A DNA stretch of 64,000 nucleotides, taken from assembly GCA_008921705.1 (NCBI GenBank), contig VFFE01007035.1, forward strand, positions 627,119 through 691,118, written 5' to 3'. Below the pieces are notes generated by a model that ran no database searches, was not told where the DNA came from, and worked only from the letters and a program-made list of their open reading frames with translations. Made by a program: the position numbers and the translations under genes. Shown one piece after another: positions 1-11,209 of this stretch. The number at the start of each line of letters is the position of its first letter. Position 1 is the first letter of the stretch. Origin of the DNA: Burhinus oedicnemus. Taxonomy: Eukaryota; Chordata; Aves; Charadriiformes; Burhinidae.

Positions 1-3000
1 CGCTTTCTGCAGCTCGGCTGCACAGCAGAGAGGATGGGGAGCTTGGATTATTACTGGGGAGACCCAGGTGAGAAAAAACTTCTGTTGGGAAGGTGAGTGA
101 AGCTGTAGCTAGTATTTGCCTGGAGTTTCCCATCAGGGCTCTGAAAGCAGACCAGGCAAATATCTGTCAAGTGCTGTTTGTCTGCACTCAAAGGGACAGA
201 TCGGACAACCTTGCAAAGCCCTATATTTTTGTGACGCTGTTTGTACACGTACGGAAGTGATCAGGCACAAGCAGATGGGGGAGGTGAAGGTGTGTAAAAT
301 GTTACCGCTCCTCTTCTGCCAGCAGGGGATGCATTTTAAATCTGGTAGTCTGTTTTCCAAGTGAAAGGAAAAAAAATCATTGATACACGTGTTTCCAGGG
401 GAACTTTGCTTATTTGGTGTGCTGCAAGACAGCTGGTAAGACAGAATTGATTGAAACCGGTGGTCAGGGAGAAAAACCACCAACAAAGAACAACCTTCTT
501 CCCAAATCTTAGCTAGGGTTGAACGTCTGGTTCCTGGGAAGCAGATCTGCTCTGGAAGGTATGGTAGGAATTCATGGACTCCCAGCTTGCTAGGTCTCTT
601 CCCAGAGCTACGGCAGTCTGGCATGTCTTTGCAGCCACCACATTGCCCGTCGCTGCGTGTCACGCTGCCGTTAGCTGTTGGTACTGCTCTGACCCACAAG
701 TGCCCAGGCTCTGCCCACCCTGAATGGGATAAATGTCTCTCCAGGAGGAAAATGTCCAGCCCCTGGTTGTCTGTTTGCCTAATGGGAATTGCTCTGAATC
801 ACCAAGCTATAGGGACAAATTCAAGTTAAGTGGCTGGGTTAATCTGGCGTAAACTCATATTTCCTCTGGAAGTGGTGGTCCTATCTTTTCCTCACCCTGG
901 GTATCTGCTCCAGTTCCCTGCCTTGTATATGGAAACTTCTGTGCTTATCCAGGTCAGGGAGCTGACCCAGATGAAAACAAATCCCACAAAAAAGAAAAGC
1001 TAGTTTGAAGTGACTGTATCTCCTGTAGCATCCCATCTTCTGTCTGGTTCTCCCACCATCCTGGCCGGTCTGCTATACTCGGTGCTAGGTGTTTGAGCAA
1101 AATGCAGCTCTGATGATCTCAAGCAGACCCCAAAGCATGGGAGCAGCAAAATGCCATTCTCCCCACCTGCCTGACACCCTTCTCAGCACTGCAGATCTCA
1201 AACAATTGGCAACAGGACTTAAGTGACATGATCCCTGCCCAGGGCTTGGATGGTTGGGCTGAAATGTCCATATTCACCTAACAAGCTGGGCTTTCTGATC
1301 CCTGTTCCAACGAGTTAATCACTAAGCTACACTTTGTACAGTTTTGCCCTGCATTACACAGCTTAAATCCCACCTGGATCCTTCTGCCAGTTGGTGTGAC
1401 CCCTCTGAAGACCCAGAAGAAACCTGCGAGAAACCTCGAGGCCCAGGTAGAGTTGGTAGAGTTTCGGCTGTATCAACGCAAGCCTTTTACGCTTAGCCAA
1501 ACAGACAAGAAAAACATAGGAAAAAAACCTATGACTGATCACACCTACAACTCCTCAGTGACTCATAAGAGGAAATGGAAAAGCTCGAGCTATGGTTTCA
1601 GGAGCAGCTTCACCCCGTTCCTGCTCGGGCCCAGGAGAGCACTCAGCTCGGGGAGCAAAGGGGTGACATTGTTCTCTGAGCAATTTCCAACACGGCTGGG
1701 GCCTGGGTTGGGATGCTTATATCCATGGCATATTCCAGGGTAAGCTTCTACTTGATGCAAATAAAAGTGTCCCAGGTTGACCATCAGTAATTTGAGCTGA
1801 TGGCCTGGAAAAATCCACTGCAAATGACTGGGCGCGACCGTAACACAAAGACTCAGGTGTCCAGGTTGGCTGGGACACTCCTGCCGTCAGCATCTTGTCC
1901 TCGCCAGCCTGGTTGGTCCAGGGTTTTCTTCTGTTTTCCTTCTCAAAGCAGCCTGGGAAAGGGAGGTCCCTGTACTGTGGCAGGCAGTGTTGTAAAATTC
2001 ACCTTGTGCTTCTTTGGCAAATGCTGTTTGGGTTTGAATTCTGCCTGAGTTTTGCAGAGCCTCGGAGTGTACGAGTAAATGTTCAGCAGTTTGTGGGACC
2101 GATGAAGTAACGTGACACTTCATCCTCACTCTCTGCTATTAAACTTTGTACAGCAGGAGGCAGAGAGCGCGCGCGTGTGTGTAATACGCTCTTATAAGCA
2201 TAAATAATAGATGCGCAGAAGTGTGTCTGCTACATTTTTGTTGTATTTTGGTGATCTAAAGGGTTTGAATTAGCATTGATTTTCTTTTTTCCTGTTTTTT
2301 ATTCCGTCTTCTAGTAGCAATTGTATTATCTGGAAAGAGTTTTCCATTTCCTCAATGACTTCTATCACCCCCAGTGCACATGTAAGCAAAATAGCACTGA
2401 TCAGAGGAACAACCAGAGAATAGCTTCAGTCAGGCAATTGGGAAGAAACTTTGCTTATTTGTCAAAGGCGTTGCTTCTGTGCCTGCAAAGATGGAGCATG
2501 ATTCGAGACCGTTTGAAAATAATAGCCGTTAACGAAGCACAGCAATACAAAGCAACATATATGCTTTTCTGCAGCACCTGTGATCTATAGAGTACATAGA
2601 AAAATCTTTGTTTGTCTCTTAAAACCAACTCCTTGCTTGAGAGAAACTCTTCTTTGTTTTTTTTGTGAGATAAATGCTTTTCTTGTTCAGACACATGGTA
2701 GAAATGATTCTTGGCAATCTTTTTTCCCCCTTTTTTTCTAAAAATAAGCTGTGACTCTCAAATCATCTGCCCCCAATTTACTCCTGTGTGACCCTAAGAC
2801 CCTGATCTGTCAGATCTGTCCACATCTGTGCCCACCACCGAAGAATGTGGCAGATTCAACACAACATATGGCCGGAGCTGTGCATATGATATTCATGGGA
2901 AATGGAAGAAGCATCACCATTTCCTTCGTACCGAACACCTCCTTGAGCTATTTGTACCCCATGCTCACAGAGATTCCAGGGTTTCACTCTGCCGTGAATT

Positions 3001-4115
3001 ACGTTCAGCAGCAATTGAAGTTTCAGTGCAACTGTTTGCAGATGCCTTTCTAGGGATTTCTTTAAGACATACTTTAGTTGCTGAGTTTTTCTAGCAAATA
3101 AATGAGCTTAGAAAACAAGGCATGTTTTCAAGCCGTGACACCATACTGAGGATGTGGCAAGACCCTTCTCGTTAGGGAATTCATTTCGCATGCTATGAGG
3201 TTTAACTTATTTCCCTTTAAATCCCCACTTTCTCTTCTCTGCTTCTTTGGATGAGGGATGGGAAATCCTAGAGACTTAGCCTTTTGCAAGGCTGTAGTTC
3301 AGGCCAGGATTGAAAAGTGTTGCATGTTTCAAGCTCAGGGGTACCCGACCCTCAACACCAGCTGTGATTTTCTGAGTTTGGCATCACAAAAATGTCAACA
3401 GGCTTTGAAACGTGTAGGGGTTGCTCTGCTCCCCAGAGTTGCCCCCTTCGGGGTATCTGAGCGTAGTTTAAGCTGTGCCAGCCTTTCTTAGGCTCGGACT
3501 GTTTGAGGTGAGCTCGGAGGCAGGTCAGTGCATCGTCACACCTTCCCACCCACCTCTGAGCCCAGGTAATTGCGCGCAGGGTCTGAGCCCCCCTCAGACA
3601 CAAGCCAGACCACAGCTTCAACCTCAGCAAAAAGAGCTGAGGGCAAGTCATTTTGGCTCACGCTCATCTCATTTGAAGGACGCATGCCTTGCTGTTTATT
3701 GTCATTCGCTTGACACATGGTAGTCGGTTAAAATGCGGGAATTCGAATGTGTCTTTAAATTTGGGGTGCAAGGAAGCTTTTTACCAGTTTCCAAGAAGAG
3801 TTGTCACGGTGTGGTGTAACTGTATCCACACTAAGGGTTGTCATGAGCAGAAGGGTATTGGTTAAAAAACCCCTTACCTCTAATGGAAATAGGTTTACTG
3901 CTACAAATGTTGTGTAGCCTAAACTCTACAAAGTAAGGGTCAGGAGCCTGCAACTCGGTAATCCCAGGATAGAGAATTGTTTTGCACTTTGCTTAGGTAA
4001 GTTTGGTGTGATTCATGGTTCTCATTTATTCTCCCTGTGGGAAAAAAAAGCCTTGTATAGTTACAACAAATGCCTTAAAATAGAAAAGCATGACTTAACA
4101 ATTTATTTTTTCAGC
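1..4115. other. Non-coding unique sequence, no gene supported
   Basis: No coding region is supported here. Frames of 60-188 codons exist on both strands but overlap one another, share no family motif and lack a consistent exon-like pattern. Composition is mixed, with CpG sparse. Apart from a possible degraded SINE near 1.3 kb and a short alternating purine-pyrimidine run (GCGCGCGTGTGTGT near 2167-2181), I see no repeat or RNA gene. Confidence 0.7.
1282..1334 (-). repeat. Possible MIR-type SINE remnant (5' tRNA-related part, reversed)
   Basis: The phrase GTTAATCACTAAGCTACACT resembles the reverse complement of the MIR head (CTTAACCACTATGCTATACT), and the preceding bases loosely follow the expected order. 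The match is short and diverged, so this is a weak call. MIR copies are ancient, and amniote genomes including sauropsids keep decayed examples. Confidence 0.3.
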
Positions 4116-4133
4116 TTTTTTTTTTTTTTTTTT
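4116..4133. repeat. Poly-T tract (18 T)
   Basis: An uninterrupted run of 18 T, preceded by TTCAGC and followed by AG. It resembles a strong polypyrimidine tract plus splice acceptor AG, but no supported exon follows, so it is recorded as a simple homopolymer. It could be the poly-A end of a decayed minus-strand retroposed sequence, though no target-site duplication is obvious. Confidence 0.85.
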
Positions 4134-4757
4134 AGTAAATGAGGAGAAAGGTAGTGCTGCCAGAAGTGGAATGAAGCGGTGTCAAACCGTTTTTCAGTTC
4201 TGCAGGCTGCCTCTTACCCAGGAAGAATGCAAATTGCTGCTTAATTGTTGACAAAACAAATGGTTTTGTGGATTTTAGGTGGGAGGGAGTCTGCGAATGT
4301 AACTGTTTTGGTCTCTCTTGGAATATAAAGAGCTTATGGGGACCTTTGTGTCCTTTGAGACACAGGACTGTGCTCGGTGTTGGAATATTGAAACCGATGG
4401 TGTTTTATGGATAAAAGTAGACTGAGCCTGCGAGGTGGGTGATTTGCACACTTTATGTCTGGATGTGTGTCTGGCTCTGAAGGTTTCATATGGCTGATAC
4501 TGACCCAGAGCAGAGAAATCTGGGTGTCAGCTCCCGAGCTGGGCATCTCCACCCAGGAGTGAGGGCTGCTGGATGTGACCACGTGCAGTTCCCGAGGCTC
4601 GCCCCCTCCCAGGAGGGCTCTGGACTGGTGTTTTAAGGAAGGCTCAGATGTGCCTCTCTGCTTCTCTGTTCCTCGGATGAGATGGGCCTCCGGGCACAGG
4701 CTTACCATGCCCCAGCCCTCGCCTGCTTTGTTTGTACACTGCTCTCCAAGCGGAGAT
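4134..4757. other. Non-coding unique sequence
   Basis: Nothing beyond ordinary mixed-composition sequence is seen. A minus-strand frame of 179 codons overlaps this stretch (4334-4873), but its 5' part runs through the old palindromic repeat at 4765-4830. A plus-strand frame of 110 codons covers the same DNA, so neither is credible as a gene. Confidence 0.65.
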
Positions 4758-4758
4758 A

Positions 4759-4840
4759 ATGGGACTGATCCAAAGCCAGCTCCGAGGCAATCGCAAGCCT
4801 TTCCTTTGTCTTCAGTGGGGTTTGGATCAGGCCCAAAGCT
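4759..4840. repeat. Ancient sauropsid/amniote interspersed repeat fragment with palindromic core
   Basis: CTGATCCAAAGCC (4765-4777) is answered by GGGTTTGGATCAG (4818-4830), an inverted pair with 12 of 13 positions complementary. The phrases 'gatccaaagcc', 'ttcagtgggg' and 'tttggatcaggccc' match from memory a repeat tail common in crocodilian, turtle and bird DNA, usually attributed to old LINEs of the CR1/L3 type. The exact subfamily cannot be named without a library search. Confidence 0.6.
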
Positions 4841-4945
4841 CATAAGCAGTTTTCCACCAAGAGTTCCCGGCACTTATGTCAGTCACTGGCAAAAAGGGAA
4901 GGGATAAATCCAGCATCGGCTGCTTCAGATGCCAGGCACATTCTC

Positions 4946-4972
4946 TGTGTGTGTGTGTGTGTGTGTGTGTGT
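4946..4972. repeat. (TG)n microsatellite
   Basis: An uninterrupted TG dinucleotide run of about 13 units, flanked by TTCTC and CACCGGGG. It can adopt Z-DNA under supercoiling and is likely to be length-polymorphic. Confidence 0.95.
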
Positions 4973-5099
4973 CACCGGGGTATATATACTCACAGAGTCC
5001 CTCTTGGTGCCTCCTAAATTACATGACAGCTTGCAAAGGGCAGGCTGCTACCGGTCTGCTTCCAGGATTGACCTCTAAAGATTTCTCTCTGAAAAGAGC

Positions 5100-5530
5100 T
5101 GGTTCTGCACAGTGCCCAGGAAAGCCTTTTTTGGGAGCGGCTGCCCAGGCGCGGGGAAGGAGCTAGGGTGGCCGCTTGGTCTGGCTGGCACACGGCGGTG
5201 AGGATTTCATCAGCATCCCAGAACACAGGGCAGCGGGAAGGTAAGCCCAGGAGGGATGCTTCTCCTCCCACGGGGCTCCCCGCACTCCTCCAAACCTATG
5301 CGCTTTCTCTCCAGGGCACTAAATCTGTTTTTGATCCCGGGGCGGGAGGTCCGTGGGAGGCACCCATGCTCACCCGAGTCAGTGGGAGTCTCTCGACAGC
5401 CTCTGGCAGCCCTCAGATGGTGTCGGGGGTGTGTTTTAGGACTGGGCGTTCATTTAACGCCAACCTTAGCCAGCCCCAACTGTGTGCAGGGGGAAGAGCC
5501 GCGGGGGGGATGAGGAGGGAGAGGGGAAGG
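5100..5530. other. GC-rich, moderately CpG-rich patch
   Basis: By eye this stretch has roughly twenty CpG dinucleotides in about 400 bp, clearly more than its flanks (for example GGCGCGGGG near 5149, CACGGCGG near 5192, CCCGGGGCGGGAGG near 5337 and GCCGCGGGG near 5499). Overlapping frames here (124, 96, 85 and 85 codons) are attributed to GC richness. A weak promoter or enhancer CpG cluster is possible, but no TATA box, initiator or exon is supported. Confidence 0.45.
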
Positions 5531-5869
5531 TGTTTTTCTTAGGAAAAAGGCAAGCAGAAATAGACACCCCTTGTCATTTTTTTTGGCAAGTGAGGGGAGT
5601 TTTGGGAGGGCTCGAGGTCAGAGGAGCTAGATCTTCGCCTGAGTCTTTAATTGTTTTTTTGTCAATCCAGTTGTTTTAATCCCTTCCTTCCCGGAGGGAG
5701 AGGGGAGCCCTCCTACCCCCTCGCTGTGCTGGCAGCGGGGCAGGGGCTCCGCTGTCACCTGCAGAGCCGTTTTTGGAGCGAGGTGCGGGCAGCTGGGATT
5801 TCCTGATGCAAAATGCGGCAGGAAAGCTGGGCTCCCCCGACCAAGGAATTAATGACACTGTTAGGGGGG

Positions 5870-6110
5870 AATTCGAGTTTCCACATCAGTAAGAAAAGGA
5901 ACTGGATACCCGAGGCAATAGACCAAAGTCAAGCTATAAAGTAATTACATTTCTCCCTGCGTTTCATGTGTTTGTTTAATTTTAGTGTTTAAAGGGAAAG
6001 GTTTCCTGAGAGCACTGTGCCAGCAACTCTAAAAAAATAATTGTGTCTTTCTTTAACTTATATTCTGGCAGGAATGTCCTGCCTATATTTTTGGCAGAGG
6101 CTTTTGCTTT
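5870..6110. promoter_or_regulatory. Candidate conserved non-coding block (AT-rich)
   Basis: The block contains AAAGTAATTACATTT (homeodomain TAATTA core), AGACCAAAGTCAAG (nuclear-receptor or TCF-like word), TTTAATTTTAGTG and AAAAATAATTGTG (SOX-like ATTGT). Such clustered words without simple-repeat structure are typical of vertebrate conserved elements. Conservation itself cannot be seen from one genome, so this is a guess from texture. Confidence 0.25.
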
Positions 6111-6424
6111 ATCATTAGTCCTTAGGCTATGGGTTTAAGTCTGACCTGAGGTTGGTAGGATGGCAAAACCACCATTTCTGGGACGTCACCTCTATCTCTC
6201 GCCCTTCACCTCTAGGACTTTGGGACCATTTGGTAGCCCATGCTGTGCTAATCCCAGTTCCTCCATACAGCAGGCAAGAGAAATTTGCGCAGCCATCTTT
6301 TGGCATTGCTGGCTGCCTGGCTGGATTGAAGTGTGAAAAACTGCAGAGCTTTAAAACAAAACTTGCGAAGACACCGGGCCAGCACTATGCTCTCCACTAT
6401 GACCCCGTTTCAGGTTTGAGCCAG

Positions 6425-6775
6425 GGCTGCACCTGCAGCTGGCTCGGGATGCCGGGGGACGGTCCCTCCTGCAGACCCACCCCGTGCCTGAAACGGGGGT
6501 GCTGGGTGTGAAGCGAGGGTGCCCCTGATCCCACAAAGGGCTTTCTGTAGCAGGAGCTGCTTCCAGCGCCTCCGCTGCCAAGGGCGAGAGAAGGGAGCAC
6601 GGAGAGGTGCCGGTGCTCGCTGGCATCGCCTCCGGGCGCTTCGTAGGCTCGTGGGAGCCTGACCTGGAAACTGGCCCTGTAAAACTGCCCGGTTCCCCTC
6701 TTACGCTGTTTGCCAGCCTAGGCATGCCGTGCGCTGCCCGCGCGCTGGCTCTGCGCCATCCTCCAAACCCAACAT
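6425..6775. promoter_or_regulatory. CpG-island-like patch
   Basis: By manual count there are about 25 CpG in roughly 350 bp at an estimated GC content in the low 60s percent, giving an observed/expected ratio near 0.7. That would pass the usual CpG-island thresholds. Dense runs include GCCGTGCGCTGCCCGCGCGC around 6727-6746. No TATA box or supported first exon is seen. Frames of 119-129 codons cross it on both strands and look like by-products of GC richness. It could be an orphan CpG island marking an enhancer or a non-coding RNA promoter. Confidence 0.5.
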
Positions 6776-6844
6776 GCGCCTTGGAGGGAGGGTGAAGTTT
6801 TCCCTAAGTTTTGCATGGTTTTTGGTGTTCCTTTCTACAAATGA

Positions 6845-6863
6845 TTTTTTTTTTTTTTTTTTT
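6845..6863. repeat. Poly-T tract (19 T)
   Basis: A run of 19 T followed by CCCCTCC, lying immediately downstream of the CpG-rich patch. It is a simple homopolymer with no evidence of a retroposed body attached. Confidence 0.9.
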
Positions 6864-7481
6864 CCCCTCCAATGGTCTGCGAGAGGCTGCGGTGCCAGCA
6901 GAGCAACCCACTGCAGGACCTCGTCTTACCAAAGTGACACCTTTGTGAGGGCACTTTGCAGTGACACTCCTTTCTCCCTGGCCCTGCTGGAGCAGACCTG
7001 GCTGTGGCTGCATGCACGGCTTCTGGGAGTTATTTACTCTTCTGCTAAATATTTTATAAATTCTGTCACTCTGCCTTTGGGCAAAGCTTCTCTCCACTGC
7101 CTCTTCACAGGGTTGTGACAACTGCAACCTGATGCTGGGCCTGGAGACATCAGGTGAACCACCCCAAATTGCCGTTCGGCACCTGTGAAAGAAGCCTCAA
7201 CCCCTGGTAGAAGGAAGGAGACATGTGCCTGGAGCAGCCTCTCACCATCTCTCACACTGTCATAACGGGAAGCACGTCGTCCGCATAGCTTGCAAGGCGA
7301 GCAATTCCTACTCTCGGATGCAAAACCGTGCATAAATCCCAACACATTGCAAATCCGCTGACATGCTGCGCATGTTAACGCACCCACCCTTCAGCAAACT
7401 GCGTAGGTCATTAGATGGGGAAAAGAAAAAAAACATGGGAGAAAGGGCTTGTACTTTAACGCAAGAGTCACTTGTTTGAGG
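6864..7481. other. Non-coding unique sequence
   Basis: No gene or repeat is recognised between the two T-rich tracts. Overlapping minus-strand frames (107, 117 and 137 codons) read poly-lysine across the T tracts and are not credible proteins. Confidence 0.65.
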
Positions 7482-7508
7482 TTTTTTCTTTTTTTTTTTT
7501 TTCTTTTT
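7482..7508. repeat. T-rich tract (interrupted by C)
   Basis: Six T, a C, fourteen T, a C and five T. A minus-strand frame crossing it is open only because the tract reads as lysine codons. Confidence 0.9.
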
Positions 7509-10500
7509 GATTAAAGGTGTCTTTTGTTTGGCGTAAGAGCGAGCAAAACAGGAGAAAACGTGTGCAGGGGTATAATGAAACGGAACCGTTGCAAAAGCAC
7601 GTGGCTGGGCGGAATGACACTGAAAAATGGCCCAGCTGTTGCCACGCTCACTGTCAGTGTTTGTAAAGTTGAAGATGTGAGTTACTGTGCAGAGCCCCGT
7701 GCAGATAGAGATCCAGCCCATATCTTATTTACAAAGATGGAAATCTTTGTACCTCAGGAAGCAGCGAGCATTTTTATTTCATGGTCAATTCGGTTCAGGT
7801 GGAAACCGGATGTACCAGCATCTCTGAAGACAGGAATCATGTACTCGTGGAGCTGCGTGGTTAATTGGGGATATTTGGGGATATAAGGAAGCTGCTTAAT
7901 TCATGCTATTGAAATAATTTGATAAAATTTAGAGCCAGTCACTTCTCACAGCTAAACCCGCGCACCAACAGCTCGCGGGACCTCTGTGCAGCTGGGAGAT
8001 GAGGAGCAGTCCCCCTCAAGAGTGAGAAGTGCTCATCCAAAACAGGGAGCAGAGATGCTGCATAATGCAAAACTGGCTGTCACGCCTGCTTTTGCGTAGA
8101 ACTGCAGATCATCTCGAAGTGTTATTGAGATAATTGGGGTATACTGAACCAGAGTGTATCGCTAAAGGTATGTCTTTGTATTTCTGGAGTAGCTGCAGAT
8201 AGCATTGTCAGGCAGATCCGGAACAGAAAGCACCCTGCAAGATTTCCACAGTCTTCGTCATAGGTACCCAACATTAATTAACCTGCTGCCTCCAAAAGAA
8301 ACTAGAGATGCATTTCTCCTACCAAATGGTTTTGTTACAGAACATTGATTTTGCTGAATATTGTTACTGAACATTGTGAATCTTGCTACAAAAAAATGTG
8401 GATCTTGTTGCCCTCTCTCTGCCCTGCTCCTAGTCCTGTGATTTTTTACAAAAGCAGAATTTTCAGAGTTTTTCAAATACCATTCACCAGAAAATTCAAA
8501 TGAAAAACTGGTTGAGTTACCTGCTTGGTGTTTGTCAGCTGGGTTTGTGGCAAAGCGCCTCCCAGCATCCTTGAGCGACGACTGCGGAGGAGGATGAGGA
8601 CAGGTGTAAGGCAAAGAGGAGAAGACCAGAGACTCACATTGGTGTTCTAACATCATTACAAGTGATGGGGGAGTGGAGGGGCTCAGCTCTGTGCGGGCTT
8701 GTGCTCAAAAATCTTTAGAAGTGAAACTAGGTATGTAAAGTGATTATGATATATTGCTTTGGAGATTACTGAAAACTTCTAATATTGTGCAGAGGTTTTT
8801 TTGATGTTAAAGCTTATGAATAGAGAATTTGAGTACTCAGTAATGTGCTAGTTTTTCTCACAAAGCTACTTAGACTCTTCTATCTGAAAGTCCATGCTGT
8901 AGTTGTTTTTGTGTGGTTGCCCTAGTATAGAAGGTGGCTTCACCAGTTCCCCTGGTTTGATAAGGGTAGAGAAAAACAGTTTTCTGAAGCTTTTGGGAGG
9001 ATGCAGTAACATTTTAATGCCTGTCATATTTTGAGAAGATGTGCAGTTCTCTTAAATCACGTTTTCAGTCATGACTAATGCAAATAGACACAAAGCAGGT
9101 GTCTTGTGCAGTAACAAGCCTGTCTCCTTTGCAAGTTTTGGCACTAGGATTGTATAAGATGATAGACATGGATTTTCTGTGTTAGAAAAGTGACGAGCTA
9201 GGAAGAAGACCTGCTGCAATGAGCCTTTAGCAGCATCGTGACAGTGAAATTGTATAGTTTCATCTCATTGGTATGACATAGTCCAAAAGAATCATCCTCC
9301 TTGTTAATAAAGCCTTTCTCATTTTTTCTTCCCCTTCCCCTTGGTTAATTATCACTGCTTGGAATTTAAGATAATTCCTGATCTCTTGTCTAGACAGTGG
9401 GTTTTAATTTTCTGATGTAAAAGGAGTTTTCTGGCTCTTCTGCCTGTAGTCATGAGCTTTGTTGTACTGATAGGGGAGATAACGTTGAGTTTGCAGCCAA
9501 ATTCTCTGAGGCTGTATCTGTGCTGGGTGATGCTGCAGAGGATATGGGTGATCCAGCCCGTGGCTGTATCGAGTAAAATACATCCCCAAACCAAAGCAGC
9601 CAAGGGGAGACCATTTCAGGGAAGCAGTGGCTGTTCTTCCCTTGCAGTCCTTGCATGACCCTTGGTGATGGCACATGTCACTTGTGATTGCCAAGAGCTA
9701 AGGCTTGGTCACCCCAGATCCAGGCTGTGACTTGGAGCTCTGCTGTGGGTAGCACCTGTAGAGAGAAGGAAAACTGTTCTGATGGAAATGTCCATGTAGC
9801 CAGGACCCAGCTACCAGTCTTTAATACATCCCCAGGAATAGAGCAAATATAGCATGAAGTCTTCCCTGAAGCATCCTCCAGCAATTGCTCATGATGCAGT
9901 TAGTGCTTGGACCTCCGTATTTACTAGCTGCAGATAGAGCTACCCTCTCCGAATGTGCCTTACTGTGTCTTGATCCCATTTATGTTCCCAGCTTCTGCTG
10001 CATGCCTAGGAATGAGTATTGCCAGTTGACGAAGTGTTGGTGATACCCACGATTTTAGCTGGAGTTTCTCCAGGTTGCATTTCTTTTCTGAAAGCCTCAG
10101 CCTCTGAGGTGTGAAATCCAACGGGCAAGGACAGATTTTAATAACAGAAAACTAGAATTTCTGCTGCTCAAGTTTGCAAGGAATGGTAATTCTTAAGGGC
10201 TAAAATTTTCCTAGATATTGTGTGGTTAAAATCACATGCATATTTATGTCACACTCATGATTTTGTGGGGAACTGATTTCCAGGCAGAGGGTATCTGGGT
10301 AACAGCCATGTGAGAGTTTTGAGAGCAGACTTTGATTTATGACTGCAGTTCACTACACCTCGTGCGTACCATCAGCATACTCAAAATTATGCCATTTTCT
10401 AGCCCGACTATCACTGCCCTCATTACATCTTCCTGCCATGTTTTTTTAGCCTGTCAGCAGTTTCAGTGGGTGGTTGAAGTAGCAGTGAGATGTTTTGCTG

Positions 10501-11192
10501 TTTGGTGTCCTGGTCTGGTGGAGAGCTCTGGGTGCTCTAGAAATGATAACAGACACAGTTATGCATGAGAAATTTAAGGCTGAAACTCAGAAGCCTTGAA
10601 ACATGAGAATTAAGGCCGTATCTGTGGCCTTCATTGACTTCCTTGTGCATATGTTTTATCCATGCTTTTATTATCTATCATTGCCAGACTATCCTGCCTC
10701 ATTTTTCTGCCTTGTCCAAATTCCCTGGTGTCGTAGCAAGTGTCCCGCCAGGCTCAATCTCTTCCCCAGGTATTTGCTCCTGGCTTCTACCTGGTCCTTC
10801 CCCTATTTCTTCTGCTTTGCAGTTCTGTTGCTTTCTTCTTCACGTGATTTGGGCAGCAAGGGACCATGGGGGGAGCCCAGGGGCCAAGATGACAGGGATG
10901 GCTTTCTGGCTCTCTCTTCTTGTGCCCGGAGCCGCAGCCATGTCCAGCAGCCAAGAAGGGAGTCATAGCAAGGAAAGACCTGAGCAATCCCCAGAAGCCC
11001 CGAAATGGAGTGAGATCAAGGCAGACAGAATCTGTAGAGGTTTCTCTCCCAAAGGCTAATAAATCTTCAGTGGGGTGTTTTCAAAGGCTTTCCACTTTGC
11101 CAAATTTGGATGCAAAAGGCACATCCCTGTTCCCAGGGTGACACCAAATTTCCAGTCCCCTTTCCAGAGGATGGAGGCGTGAGAGAGTCTCC
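7509..11192. other. Non-coding stretch with no clear elements
   Basis: No gene, RNA gene or young repeat is seen. The 7890-8200 part is AT-rich with TTAATTCATG, GAAATAATTTGATAAAATTT and ATTGAGATAATTGG words and could be a regulatory block, but that is only texture. Around 9497-9507, GCCAAATTCTC weakly recalls the old sauropsid repeat phrase found more clearly near 26974. The 10603-11059 frames (121 and 141 codons) overlap in different frames with no recognisable domain and are treated as chance. Confidence 0.6.
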
Positions 11193-11209
11193 AAAAAAAA
11201 AAAAAAAAA
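11193..11209. repeat. Poly-A tract (17 A)
   Basis: Seventeen uninterrupted A following GAGAGAGTCTCC. There is no AATAAA signal in the right position and no recognisable upstream SINE or LINE body. Confidence 0.9.

Noticed and set aside
322..334. CTCF-like word CCAGCAGGGGATG
   Set aside because: Two mismatches at constrained positions and no supporting context.
133..699. 188-codon minus-strand frame
   Set aside because: No recognisable motif; plus-strand frames overlap it and there is no exon-like boundary or homologous feature.
4113..4136. Apparent splice acceptor (T18 then AG)
   Set aside because: No coding or conserved exon follows, so a poly-T homopolymer is the simpler reading.
4334..4873. 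179-codon minus-strand frame
   Set aside because: Its start lies inside the old palindromic repeat at 4759-4840 and a 110-codon plus frame overlaps it.
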